Shown here in pieces: positions 43,992 through 52,996 of a DNA stretch of 64,000 bases. Origin of the DNA: Thiobacillus denitrificans (GTDB lineage Bacteria > Pseudomonadota > Gammaproteobacteria > Burkholderiales > Thiobacillaceae); the NCBI GenBank assembly GCA_002343685.1, contig DDRS01000027.1:62001-126000 (forward strand), in the 5' to 3' direction. The notes under the pieces are model-generated. The model worked only from the letters and a program-made list of their open reading frames with translations. It was not told the DNA's origin and searched no databases. Positions within the stretch are counted from its first letter, which is position 1. Each line of letters starts with the position of its first letter. The translations under genes and the position numbers were made by a program.

Positions 43992-44225
43992 TTAATTCTT
44001 GCGAATGAGGAATTCGAATTCGCCCTGGTTCGCGCTCGACGCGACCAGTTCGTTGCCGGTCTGCTTGCAGAAGGCCTGCATGTCCTTGAGCGAGCCGGGG
44101 TCGGTCGACACGACGGCGAGGGTGTCGCCCTTGGCGAGCCCGGTCAGGGCCTTCTTGGTGCGCAGGATGGGAAGCGGGCAGTTCATGCCGCGGGCGTCCA
44201 GGGTCTGGGTTGCGGTCGTGCTCAT
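43992..44225 (-). CDS. tusA: TusA sulfur carrier protein
   Basis: The start was set at the ATG preceded by GAGGAGG seven bases upstream (77 residues). The active-site motif GMNCPLPILRTKKAL (CPxP, Cys about residue 15) carries the persulfide. TusA passes sulfur between rhodanese, DsrE proteins and, in sulfur oxidisers, Dsr or sHdr systems. It shares a unit with dsrE2, and a palindromic operator lies directly upstream. Confidence 0.95.
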   Translation of the reverse strand: MSTTATQTLDARGMNCPLPILRTKKALTGLAKGDTLAVVSTDPGSLKDMQAFCKQTGNELVASSANQGEFEFLIRKN

Positions 44226-44246
44226 GGTGAAACCTCCTCTAGTAGA

Positions 44247-44260
44247 TGACCGTTCGGTCA
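44247..44260. promoter_or_regulatory. TetR operator copy 1 (tusA promoter)
   Basis: TGACCG-TT-CGGTCA, a perfect 6+6 palindrome 22 bp before the tusA start. The same motif recurs at 44349 and 45018. Confidence 0.7.
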
Positions 44261-44348
44261 AGATGATCGGCAAAAAAATTGCCGGGCGAAAAGGCAGATT
44301 GCTCTCGGGACAGGCGGGTAAGTGGGGGACAGGCAGAACCGTCGCTAG

Positions 44349-44358
44349 ACCGGTCGGT
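44349..44358. promoter_or_regulatory. TetR operator copy 2
   Basis: Core ACCG-GT-CGGT inside a slightly imperfect palindrome extending to TAG...TTA, between the tetR stop and tusA. It may allow looping or double repression of tusA-dsrE2. Confidence 0.6.
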
Positions 44359-44399
44359 TAACACGGGGGCGAAAAAAAACCGGCTGGCGATCATGGCGA

Positions 44400-45002
44400 T
44401 CAGGCGGCTTTTTCGACGCGCAGCGTCTTGATGGCGGGACCGAGGCGGTAGATGACTTCGGGATCGTTCTGCGACTTGGCGAGCAGGATCACGCCTTCGA
44501 GATAGGCGAGCATGGCTTCGGCGGTCAGGTCGGCGTCGAGGGGCGCAATGGTGCCGGCGGCGACGGCTTCCTCGAGCGTGGCCTTGAAGCGGGACTTGGC
44601 CCGCGAAAAAATGGCGAGGAGCTTGGCGCGCAGGATGTCGTCCTGGGTGCTGACCTCCAGCGTGAGGTTGCCGAAGATGCAGCCGAGCATGCGGCCGTGC
44701 ACCTGCTTGATCGACTTCTGCCAGAAGTAGGCGGCGTCGACCAGATAGTCGATGCGTTCCATCGGCGGCAGCGCCGGGTCGAACGCTTCTGCGACAAAGC
44801 CATGGGCCCATTCGTCGGCGAACTCGTCGATGACAGCCATGACCAGGTCGCGCTTGGACGGAAAGAAGTGGTAGAAGCTGCCTTTCTGCACGCCGGCGCT
44901 CTCGCAGATTTCCTGGATGCCCACGTTGGCGTAGCTGCGCGAATGGAAGCGCGGCTTGGCGGCGGCGATGATGCGGGAGCGGGTGTCGGTGGCAACGTTC
45001 AT
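44400..45002 (-). CDS. TetR/AcrR-family regulator of tusA-dsrE2
   Basis: Start ATG at 45002 (200 residues). The N-terminal helix-turn-helix (about 5-50) contains YANVGIQEICESAGVQKGSFYHFFPSK, of the TetR type, followed by an all-helical ligand domain with two cysteines-poor hydrophobic faces typical of the AcrR group. It lies on the same strand just upstream of tusA-dsrE2, and the same palindrome stands before its own gene and before tusA. It is therefore very probably autoregulatory and represses the sulfur-carrier unit; the inducer is unknown, possibly a sulfur species or a hydrophobic compound. Confidence 0.9.
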   Translation of the reverse strand: MNVATDTRSRIIAAAKPRFHSRSYANVGIQEICESAGVQKGSFYHFFPSKRDLVMAVIDEFADEWAHGFVAEAFDPALPPMERIDYLVDAAYFWQKSIKQVHGRMLGCIFGNLTLEVSTQDDILRAKLLAIFSRAKSRFKATLEEAVAAGTIAPLDADLTAEAMLAYLEGVILLAKSQNDPEVIYRLGPAIKTLRVEKAA

Positions 45003-45017
45003 GAGTCGGATGCTAGT

Positions 45018-45031
45018 TGACCGTTCGGTAA
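45018..45031. promoter_or_regulatory. TetR operator copy 3 (own promoter)
   Basis: TGACCG-TT-CGGTAA, one change from copy 1, 15 bp upstream of the tetR start. Confidence 0.7.
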
Positions 45032-45128
45032 AATGCAAGCCCCGGATCAGCCGATTTGGACCCCGGGCAAGCGCATTAACTGAGCCGAATCGATGGGGAG
45101 GGCGGTCGAGTCAGTTAAAATGCGGCCC

Positions 45129-45956
45129 ATGAACGAAGCCGAGCTGCTCGATCCGCCGCCTCTGGAAATACCGTCCGTCCCTGTCATCAAGGTACGCGGC
45201 GAGCCGCTCACCGAGTTGCCGCAGGATCTTTACATCCCCCCGGACGCGCTTGAGGTGTTTCTCGACGCCTTCGAAGGCCCGCTCGATCTGCTGCTGTACC
45301 TGATCCGCAAGCAGAACCTGGACGTGCTCGACATCCCGATGGCTGCGCTGACCAAGCAGTACATGGCCTACGTCGAGGCGGCGCGCGCGACGCGGCTGGA
45401 GCTTGCAGCGGAATACCTGCTGATGGCGGCGATGCTGATCGACATCAAGTCGCGCATGTTGCTGCCGCGCCGCGAGCAGGCCGAGGAGGCGAGCGAAGGC
45501 GACGACCCGCGTGCCGAGTTGGTGCGCCGCCTACTGGAATACGAGCAGATGAAGCTCGCCGGCCAGCATCTCGACACCCTGCCGCAGGCCGGGCGCGATT
45601 TCGATACCGTCAGCGTGTTCCTGCCGGCAGCGGCCAAGCACCTGCCGAGCCTGCACCCGGAAGAACTCGCCGCCGCCTGGCTGGCCATCCTGTCGCGCGC
45701 GAAGAACCGCACCCATCACCGCATCGGCCGCCAGGAACTGTCGATCCGTGAACACATGAGCCGCATCCTGAAGCGGTTGACGCCGGGCGAGTTCATGGAA
45801 TTCAAGGACCTGTTTCCGGAAGCTTCGACCGTGCATGAACTCGTGGTCACCTTTCTGGCTGTGCTCGAACTGACCAAGGAAACCCTGCTCGACGTGACCC
45901 AGGCCGAGCCGTTTGCCCCTATTTACGTAAAGCTCCATGAATCTGCAACCGAGTGA
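45129..45956 (+). CDS. scpA: ScpA, segregation and condensation protein A
   Basis: Kleisin that bridges SMC-type condensins with ScpB. The start ATG 45129 gives 275 residues; ATG 45120 is an alternative. The N-terminal segment FLDAFEGPLDLLLYLIRKQNLDVLDIPMAALTKQY and the C-terminal winged helix (about 190-265) are typical. It overlaps scpB by 20 nt. Confidence 0.93.
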   Translation: MNEAELLDPPPLEIPSVPVIKVRGEPLTELPQDLYIPPDALEVFLDAFEGPLDLLLYLIRKQNLDVLDIPMAALTKQYMAYVEAARATRLELAAEYLLMAAMLIDIKSRMLLPRREQAEEASEGDDPRAELVRRLLEYEQMKLAGQHLDTLPQAGRDFDTVSVFLPAAAKHLPSLHPEELAAAWLAILSRAKNRTHHRIGRQELSIREHMSRILKRLTPGEFMEFKDLFPEASTVHELVVTFLAVLELTKETLLDVTQAEPFAPIYVKLHESATE

Positions 45957-46614
45957 CAATCCCGATGATCTGAAGGTCGTGCTGGAAGCGGCGCTGCTGG
46001 CGGCGGTCGAGCCGCTGACGCTGGCCGAGCTCAGGCGCATGTTTGAACAGGATGCATCCGATCAAGGTCTCTCCAACGATATGCTGCGGCGTGCGCTCGA
46101 CGAATTGCGCGCGCAGTGGCATGGCCGCGGCGTGGAACTGATGCAGGTGGCTGACGGCTGGCGCTTCCAGACGCGCGCCGAGATGCAGCCCTGGCTGTCG
46201 CGGCTGAAGAACGAGAAGCCGCCGCGCTACTCGCGCGCAGTGCTGGAAACGCTCGCCATCATCGCCTATCGCCAGCCGGTGACGCGCGGCGACATCGAGG
46301 ACATCCGCGGCGTGTCGGTCAATCCGAACATCATCAAGACGCTGGAAGAACGCGGCTGGATCGAGGCCATCGGCCATCGCGACGTCCCCGGACGGCCGGC
46401 GCTGTTCGGCACCACCGGTCATTTCCTCAGCGACCTCGGGCTGCGCACGCTGTCCGAATTGCCGCCGCTGGAAGAACTCGGCAATCTCGTCACCCCGGAT
46501 GAAACGGCATTAATTCCTGAATTGCGCGAGGAATTGGCGGACAATGACGTCCCCCAGACGTTTGGCGCGGTGATCGAAACCGCCCGCGTCGCATCTGTCT
46601 CCGAGATTTCCTGA
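45937..46614 (+). CDS. scpB: ScpB, segregation and condensation protein B
   Basis: 225 residues with two winged-helix domains; LETLAIIAYRQPVTRGDIEDIRGVSVNPNIIKTL (about 103-136) is the family signature. It starts inside scpA and is followed 2 bp later by rluB, the usual scpA-scpB-rluB order. The C-terminal tail (about 190-225) is acidic and probably flexible. Confidence 0.95.
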   Translation: MNLQPSDNPDDLKVVLEAALLAAVEPLTLAELRRMFEQDASDQGLSNDMLRRALDELRAQWHGRGVELMQVADGWRFQTRAEMQPWLSRLKNEKPPRYSRAVLETLAIIAYRQPVTRGDIEDIRGVSVNPNIIKTLEERGWIEAIGHRDVPGRPALFGTTGHFLSDLGLRTLSELPPLEELGNLVTPDETALIPELREELADNDVPQTFGAVIETARVASVSEIS

Positions 46615-46616
46615 AT

Positions 46617-47507
46617 ATGGCCCGCCCTGCATCCCCCATCCGCCGTTCGCCCAACGCCCCCATGGGGCGCGCGGCGAGCCGCCTGCAAGAGGCGACTGCC
46701 CCCGAGGCGCCCAGCGAACGCCTGCAGAAGGCGCTGGCTTCGGCCGGCCTCGGCTCGCGCCGCGAGATGGAGGAATGGATTGCCGAGGGCAGGGTGCAGG
46801 TCAACGGCGAGACCGCCACGATCGGCAGCAAGGTCGGGCCGCGCGACATCGTGAAGGTCAGCGGCCGCCGCATCTATCTGCGCTTCGACGAAAAGCGCAC
46901 GCGCATCCTGATCTATCACAAATCGGAAGGCGAGATCGTCACCCGCGACGATCCTGCGGGGCGTGCTACCGTGTTCGACGCCTTGCCCAAGCTGCGCGGC
47001 GCCAAGTGGATTTCCATCGGCCGGCTGGACTACAACACCGACGGCCTGATGATTTTCACGACCTCGGGCGAGCTGGCCAACCATCTGATGCACCCGCGCT
47101 TCGAGGTCGAGCGCGAGTATGCGGTACGCGTGCTGGGCGAGCTGACCGAGGACATGATCGCGCAACTGCTGGCCGGGGTGGAACTCGAGGACGGTCCGGC
47201 GCAGCTGCAGAGCTGCTTCGCGGCCGGGGGCGAGGGCGCCAACAAATGGTATCGCGTGGTGATCAAGGAAGGTCGCAAGCGCGAGGTGCGGCGGCTGTTC
47301 GAGCACTTCGGCCTGACGGTGTCGCGGCTGACGCGCATCCGCTTCGGTCCGATCGCGTTGCCGCCGCAGTTGCGGCGCGGCCAGAAGATGGAACTCGACG
47401 ACGACCTGGTCGCGCGGGTGATGGAATGGGCCGGGATGACGCCCAGCCCGCGGCGGCAGATGCGCGGGGTGCCGGACAAACACACCCGCAAGCCGCGCAT
47501 TCGCTGA
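46617..47507 (+). CDS. rluB: RluB, 23S rRNA pseudouridine synthase
   Basis: Makes pseudouridine 2605 (E. coli numbering) of 23S rRNA. 296 residues: a basic N-terminus, an S4 RNA-binding domain (about 33-95, ALASAGLGSRREMEEWI) and the RsuA-type catalytic domain with the Asp in GRLDYNTDGLMIFT (about 138-151) and RHPRFEVEREYAVRVLG-like strand. A bidirectional terminator follows. Confidence 0.94.
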   Translation: MARPASPIRRSPNAPMGRAASRLQEATAPEAPSERLQKALASAGLGSRREMEEWIAEGRVQVNGETATIGSKVGPRDIVKVSGRRIYLRFDEKRTRILIYHKSEGEIVTRDDPAGRATVFDALPKLRGAKWISIGRLDYNTDGLMIFTTSGELANHLMHPRFEVEREYAVRVLGELTEDMIAQLLAGVELEDGPAQLQSCFAAGGEGANKWYRVVIKEGRKREVRRLFEHFGLTVSRLTRIRFGPIALPPQLRRGQKMELDDDLVARVMEWAGMTPSPRRQMRGVPDKHTRKPRIR

Positions 47508-47513
47508 ATTCTC

Positions 47514-47544
47514 CGAGGCAGGCGGGCAACCCCCGCCTGCCTCG
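47514..47544. terminator. Bidirectional terminator rluB / MscS-like gene
   Basis: CGAGGCAGGCGGG and CCCGCCTGCCTCG pair perfectly over 13 bp with a 5-base loop, between the two convergent stop codons. The plus side ends in TCTTATTTC. Confidence 0.8.
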
Positions 47545-47546
47545 TC

Positions 47547-48212
47547 TTATTTCTCCGTCATTTTCCTGATGACGCCTGCGGCCCATTCGCGGCCGCCCAG
47601 CCCGAAGGCCAGCGCAAAGGCCAGTCCCACGGCGCCAAAGCCGATCTGGAACGCCGCGGTGAGGAGGCTGGTGCCGATCTGGAGCTGTTCCAGCGCCACG
47701 AACACCACGAAGATGATGACCGCATATTCAGACAAGGTGCTGATGGTGAGCGCGCCTTGTACGCCGATGTTGTTGAGGTAGGCAAACACCATGCGGTTGA
47801 TGAAACGTGCCACCAGGATGCCGAACACCAGCACCAGAATGGCGACGATGATATTGGGAATGTAGAGGACGATCTTGTTGAACAGATCGGCCACGATATG
47901 CAGGCCGAGGCTGTTGGCCACGGTCACGACGACGATGAAAATGACGACCCAGTAGGCCAGCTTGGCCAGCAGGCGCGACAGGCTGAGTTCGAGATTGCCC
48001 TGCTTGAGGAAGGCTTCTATCCCGGTTTTTTCGGCCAGGCTATCGAAACGCAATACATCGAGCAGCTTGGTGACGCCGGTTCGAACCAGATTCGCAAACA
48101 GCCAGCCGATGAACAGAAGCAGCAGGGCCGCCAACAACTGCGGGACAAACGCAGCCAGCTGCGTCCAGAAAGACGTCAGGGACGAAACGAATACATCGAG
48201 TTGTTGCTGCAT
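47547..48212 (-). CDS. MscS-like / conserved TM-helix membrane protein
   Basis: 221 residues with five hydrophobic segments (about 18-43, 82-105, 115-140, 160-180 and 185-205). The pattern LLFIGWLFANLVRTGVTKLL, repeated in a related form later (ILVLVFGILVARFINRM), is the conserved TM-helix repeat found in small mechanosensitive-channel homologues. The last segment FGAVGLAFALAFGLGGREWA corresponds to the pore-lining helix of MscS, but the usual cytoplasmic beta domain is absent. It may be a small mechanosensitive channel. Confidence 0.75.
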   Translation of the reverse strand: MQQQLDVFVSSLTSFWTQLAAFVPQLLAALLLLFIGWLFANLVRTGVTKLLDVLRFDSLAEKTGIEAFLKQGNLELSLSRLLAKLAYWVVIFIVVVTVANSLGLHIVADLFNKIVLYIPNIIVAILVLVFGILVARFINRMVFAYLNNIGVQGALTISTLSEYAVIIFVVFVALEQLQIGTSLLTAAFQIGFGAVGLAFALAFGLGGREWAAGVIRKMTEK

Positions 48213-48301
48213 GACTCACTCCTTCATTCATTACTGCGTAAATGGCGCATTATAACGAACGCTGCAAGACGGCCTTTCCGGCTCGTGACGCTGTCGCAGT
48301 G

Positions 48302-48342
48302 GCATACACTATTTGTTCTGCCTGCGATTTTATGCATACACT
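48302..48342. repeat. Direct repeat GCATACACT in the hyd promoter region
   Basis: The 9-mer occurs at 48302-48310 and 48334-48342, 32 bp apart, close to three helical turns. Both copies lie 43-83 bp before the hydB start. Confidence 0.5.
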
Positions 48343-48367
48343 GTAAAAAACCAATGTAAAAAACCAA
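48342..48367. repeat. Tandem 13-bp repeat before hydB
   Basis: Two perfect, adjacent copies of TGTAAAAAACCAA end 17 bp before the hydB start. They lie in the untranslated leader or around the -10 region of the hydrogenase operon. Copy-number change would shift promoter or leader spacing. Confidence 0.6.
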
Positions 48368-48384
48368 GCGGAGGCGTCCGGCCC

Positions 48385-49503
48385 ATGCTTTCTTCCCAAT
48401 CCGACCGTGCTGGATTCCTGCCGCTTGCGCAGTTGCCTTCTTTGCTGGCCCGGCTCAGGGAGCGGGGTTATCAATGCCTGGGACCTACAGTGGAGCGGGG
48501 TGCCATCGTCATGCGTGAACTCGAGCCGCCGGACGACTTGCCGCGCGGGATACAGGCCGAGCAAACGCCCGGCCGCTATCGGCTCACATCCGATCCCCTC
48601 AACCGCTATTTCGCCTGGGCCAACGGACCGCAGGCGATCAAGCCGCACACCTTCGCGCCGAAGGAATCGCTGTGGCGCGCCGAACGCGACGAGGCGGGCA
48701 AGCTGCAGTTTGCGGCCGTCCATCCGCCGGCTCTCCGGCAAGCCATCATCGGCGTACGCGCTTGCGACTTGGCGGCGCTGGCCTTGCAGGATGCGCATTT
48801 CCTGCGCGAAGGCCGGCGCGACGCGCATTATGCTCAGCGACGCGACCACTTGTTCCTGGTCGCCGTGCAATGTGCCGAACCGGCGTCGACGTGTTTTTGC
48901 GCGTCGACCGGCGATGGCCCGACCCCGACCGCCGGTTACGATCTTGCGTTGGCAGAGCTGGCGGATGGTTTTGTCGCCGTGGCGGGCAGCGGACAGGGAC
49001 AAGCGGTGCTGGATGATCTGAACCTGGCATTGGCCACCCCGCAACAGATCGAGGCGGCCCGCCAGCAGGGCGCATCCGCCGCCGCCGTCCAGCCCCGCGG
49101 CCTGCCGAGCCGTCATCTGCGCGACAGCCTGATGAGCCGGCTGGAACATCCGCGCTGGGACGAGGTGGCGGCGCGTTGCCTTGCCTGCGGCAATTGCACG
49201 GCGGTGTGTCCCACCTGTTTCTGTCATGCCGAGGCCGACACCCCGGCGCTCGACGGCGCGGCCAGCGAGCATGCGCGAATGTGGGATTCCTGCTTCGTCG
49301 AGGCGCACGGCCATTTACACGGTTTCAACGTACGGGCCGACATCCGTGGCCGCTATCGCCAGTGGCTGATCCACAAGCTGGCCACCTGGCATGACCAGTT
49401 CGGCCGCAGCGGCTGTGTCGGCTGCGGCCGCTGCATCGCCTGGTGTCCGGTCGGCATCGACCTGACCGAGGAAGTCGCCGCCCTCACCGAGGGGCAGCCA
49501 TGA
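48385..49503 (+). CDS. hydB: Group 3b [NiFe] hydrogenase beta subunit (iron-sulfur)
   Basis: Electron-transfer subunit of the sulfhydrogenase-type soluble hydrogenase. ATG 48385 has GGAGG about ten bases upstream (372 residues). The N-terminal half carries ACDLAALALQDAHFL and a Cys-rich segment AEPASTCFCAS; the C-terminal half has two [4Fe-4S] motifs, CLACGNCTAVCPTCFC (about 267-282) and CVGCGRCIAWCPVGID (about 345-360). It passes electrons between the NiFe dimer and the flavin subunit. The stop overlaps hydG (ATGA). Confidence 0.9.
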   Translation: MLSSQSDRAGFLPLAQLPSLLARLRERGYQCLGPTVERGAIVMRELEPPDDLPRGIQAEQTPGRYRLTSDPLNRYFAWANGPQAIKPHTFAPKESLWRAERDEAGKLQFAAVHPPALRQAIIGVRACDLAALALQDAHFLREGRRDAHYAQRRDHLFLVAVQCAEPASTCFCASTGDGPTPTAGYDLALAELADGFVAVAGSGQGQAVLDDLNLALATPQQIEAARQQGASAAAVQPRGLPSRHLRDSLMSRLEHPRWDEVAARCLACGNCTAVCPTCFCHAEADTPALDGAASEHARMWDSCFVEAHGHLHGFNVRADIRGRYRQWLIHKLATWHDQFGRSGCVGCGRCIAWCPVGIDLTEEVAALTEGQP

Positions 49504-50348
49504 ACATGTCGAACCGCCTCGATGCCGGCCCCCCGCATGCCGCCACCGTACTGGCGCGCATCCAGGAGTCGCCGACCATCTTTACGCTGCAGTTGCGGCT
49601 TGACGATGCGGCCGCGCAGGCGGCCTACCGTTTTGCGCCTGGCCAGTTCAACATGCTGTATCTCTATGGCGTCGGCGAAGTCCCGATTTCCATCATGTCG
49701 GATCCGGAAGAGCGCGATCTCGTCGGCCATACCATCCGTGCACTGGGACGCGTCACCCGGGGGTTGGCCGCACTCAAACCAGGCGATCGGGTGGGACTGC
49801 GCGGACCGTTCGGACGCGGCTGGCCCTTACAGGAAGTCGGCGGATGCGATGTCGTGCTCGTGACAGGCGGCCTCGGCTGTGCACCGGTCGTGTCGGTGAT
49901 TCATTACGTGCTGCGGCGGCGCGAACGCTTCGGCAAGCTCGTCATCATCCAGGGTGTGAAGCATGCCGAAGACCTGATCTGGCGCGAGCAATACGACCGC
50001 TGGGCGAAACTGCCGGATACCCAGGTGTTGGTGGCGGCAAGCGAGGGGGCCGCGTTGTGGCCCTGGCATGTCGGGCGGGTGACGGAATTGTTCAATCTGG
50101 CCAACTTCGATCCGGGCTGTGCCGTGGCCATGATGTGCGGGCCGGAAGGCATGATGCGCAGCGCGGCGGATGCCTTGCTGGCACGCGGCCTGCCCGAGTC
50201 GCGCCTGTATCTCAGCATGGAACGCAACATGCAGTGTGCGGTCGGTCGCTGCGGCCACTGCCAGTTCGGGGGGGCGTTCGTGTGCCGCGACGGCCCGGTG
50301 TTCAATTGGGGCGAGGTCAAGGCCCTGCTCGCGCACAAGGGGTTCTGA
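49500..50348 (+). CDS. hydG: Group 3b [NiFe] hydrogenase gamma subunit (FAD/NAD(P) reductase)
   Basis: 282 residues with a ferredoxin-NADP reductase fold: the flavin-binding FAPGQFNMLYLYGVGEVPISI (about 44-64), an NAD(P)-binding region (VLVTGGLGCAPVVSVIHYVL, about 119-138) and a C-terminal 2Fe-2S binding cysteine set in MQCAVGRCGHCQFGGAFVC. It joins H2 oxidation or evolution to NADP(H). It overlaps its neighbours by 4 and 1 nt. Confidence 0.9.
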   Translation: MNMSNRLDAGPPHAATVLARIQESPTIFTLQLRLDDAAAQAAYRFAPGQFNMLYLYGVGEVPISIMSDPEERDLVGHTIRALGRVTRGLAALKPGDRVGLRGPFGRGWPLQEVGGCDVVLVTGGLGCAPVVSVIHYVLRRRERFGKLVIIQGVKHAEDLIWREQYDRWAKLPDTQVLVAASEGAALWPWHVGRVTELFNLANFDPGCAVAMMCGPEGMMRSAADALLARGLPESRLYLSMERNMQCAVGRCGHCQFGGAFVCRDGPVFNWGEVKALLAHKGF

Positions 50349-51143
50349 TGAACCTGCAGACCGCTCACTCGAGCAAACCGCGCGTGGCCGTGCACAAGTT
50401 CAGTTCCTGCGACGGCTGCCAGTTGTCTTTCCTCAATCTCGGCGAGGCGCTGCTGACGCTCGCCGAGCGGATCGATCTGGTGCACTTTGCCGAAGCGGGG
50501 CCGCTCGATCCGGATACCGGTGTGGATGTGGCGTTCGTCGAGGGCAGCGTGTCGACGCCGGAAGATCTCGAACGCATCCAGCGCATCCGTGCCCATAGCG
50601 GTCTGCTGATCGCCATTGGTGCCTGTGCCACCTCGGGCGGCATCCAGGGTTTGCGCAACCAGGCCAAGGATGCGGAATGGGTGGCGCAGATCTACAGCCA
50701 TCCCGAGGCGATCGCCAGCCTGGAGCGCTCGACGCCGATTTCCAGCCATGTGAAAGTGGATTTCGAGCTATGGGGCTGCCCGGTCAGCGGACCGCAGATG
50801 CTGGCGGTGATCAATGCCCTCCTGCTCGGCGTGACGCCGCGCGACAACGTCGACAAGGTGTGTACCGAATGCAAGCGCCAGGGCTACCCTTGCGTGATGG
50901 TGACCCACGGCATCGCCTGCATGGGACCGGTGACGCGGGCGGGCTGCGGCGCGCTATGCCCCAGCCTCGGCCGCGACTGTTATGGTTGCTATGGGCCGGC
51001 GGAAAATGCCAACACCGATGCGCTGGCAATCCAGTTCTCCCATCTGGGTCTGATGCCCGAGGCCATCGTGCGGCGTTTCCAGTCGATCAACAGCCAGGCG
51101 CCGGTGTTTCTCGCGGCTGCCGACAAACTGAGGACGGACGCGC

Positions 51144-51151
<8 letters not shown>
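50348..51151 (+). CDS. hydD: Group 3b [NiFe] hydrogenase small (delta) subunit
   Basis: 267 residues. The N-terminal FSSCDGCQLSFLNL (CxxC, proximal cluster) and the later GACATSGG, CPVSGP and Cys-rich region (CTECKRQGYPC, CGALCPSLGRDCYGC) provide ligands for its iron-sulfur clusters. There is no Tat signal, so the enzyme is cytoplasmic, as expected for group 3. The ATG shares a base with the hydG stop. Confidence 0.93.
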
Positions 51152-52438
<1,287 letters not shown>

Positions 52439-52442
<4 letters not shown>

Positions 52443-52900
52443 GCAAGGTCCGCGTCCTCGGCATCGGTTCGCCGTCGGGCGACGACCAGGCCGGCTGGCT
52501 GACCGTCGATGCCTTGGCGGATTGCGGTGTCCAGGGCGAGCATGAACTTGCCCTCGACAAGCTGGACAGGCCCGGCGCCAGCCTGATCGGCCTGCTGGAA
52601 CAGGCGGACTGGGTCATCCTGGTCGACGCCATGCAAAGCGGCGATCGGCCTGGCCGCATCAAACGTTTCGACCAGGATGCGTGGCCGGGCTACACGCAGG
52701 GTCTATCCAGCCACGGGCTCGGCGTGCTCGACGCGCTGTCGCTGGCGCGCGCGTTCGGTATCCTGCCGCCCCGGCTCGATCTGTATGCCATCGAAATCGC
52801 GCTTGCCTGCCCCGGCGACGAGGCCGGCGAGGACATCCAGGCAGCCGCACGACAACTTGCACGACACATCGCTGCCGACTTGGCCGCCGCGTCCCGCTAG
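52439..52900 (+). CDS. Hydrogenase maturation protease
   Basis: 153 residues, HycI/HoxW family. The nickel-sensing and family motifs are GIGSPSGDDQAGW (with its acidic residue), VDAMQSGDRPG and SSHGLGVLDAL. It clips the large-subunit tail after NiFe insertion. It overlaps hydA by 4 nt, so it is dedicated to that subunit. Confidence 0.9.
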
Positions 52901-52996
52901 CCGGTTCGCGCTTAGTACCGGGCCGGATATTAGGTTAGGCTACGTCCGCAACAGCCAGGGCACCTGGCGTGGTTTGATCTACAGGGACTTATTTGC

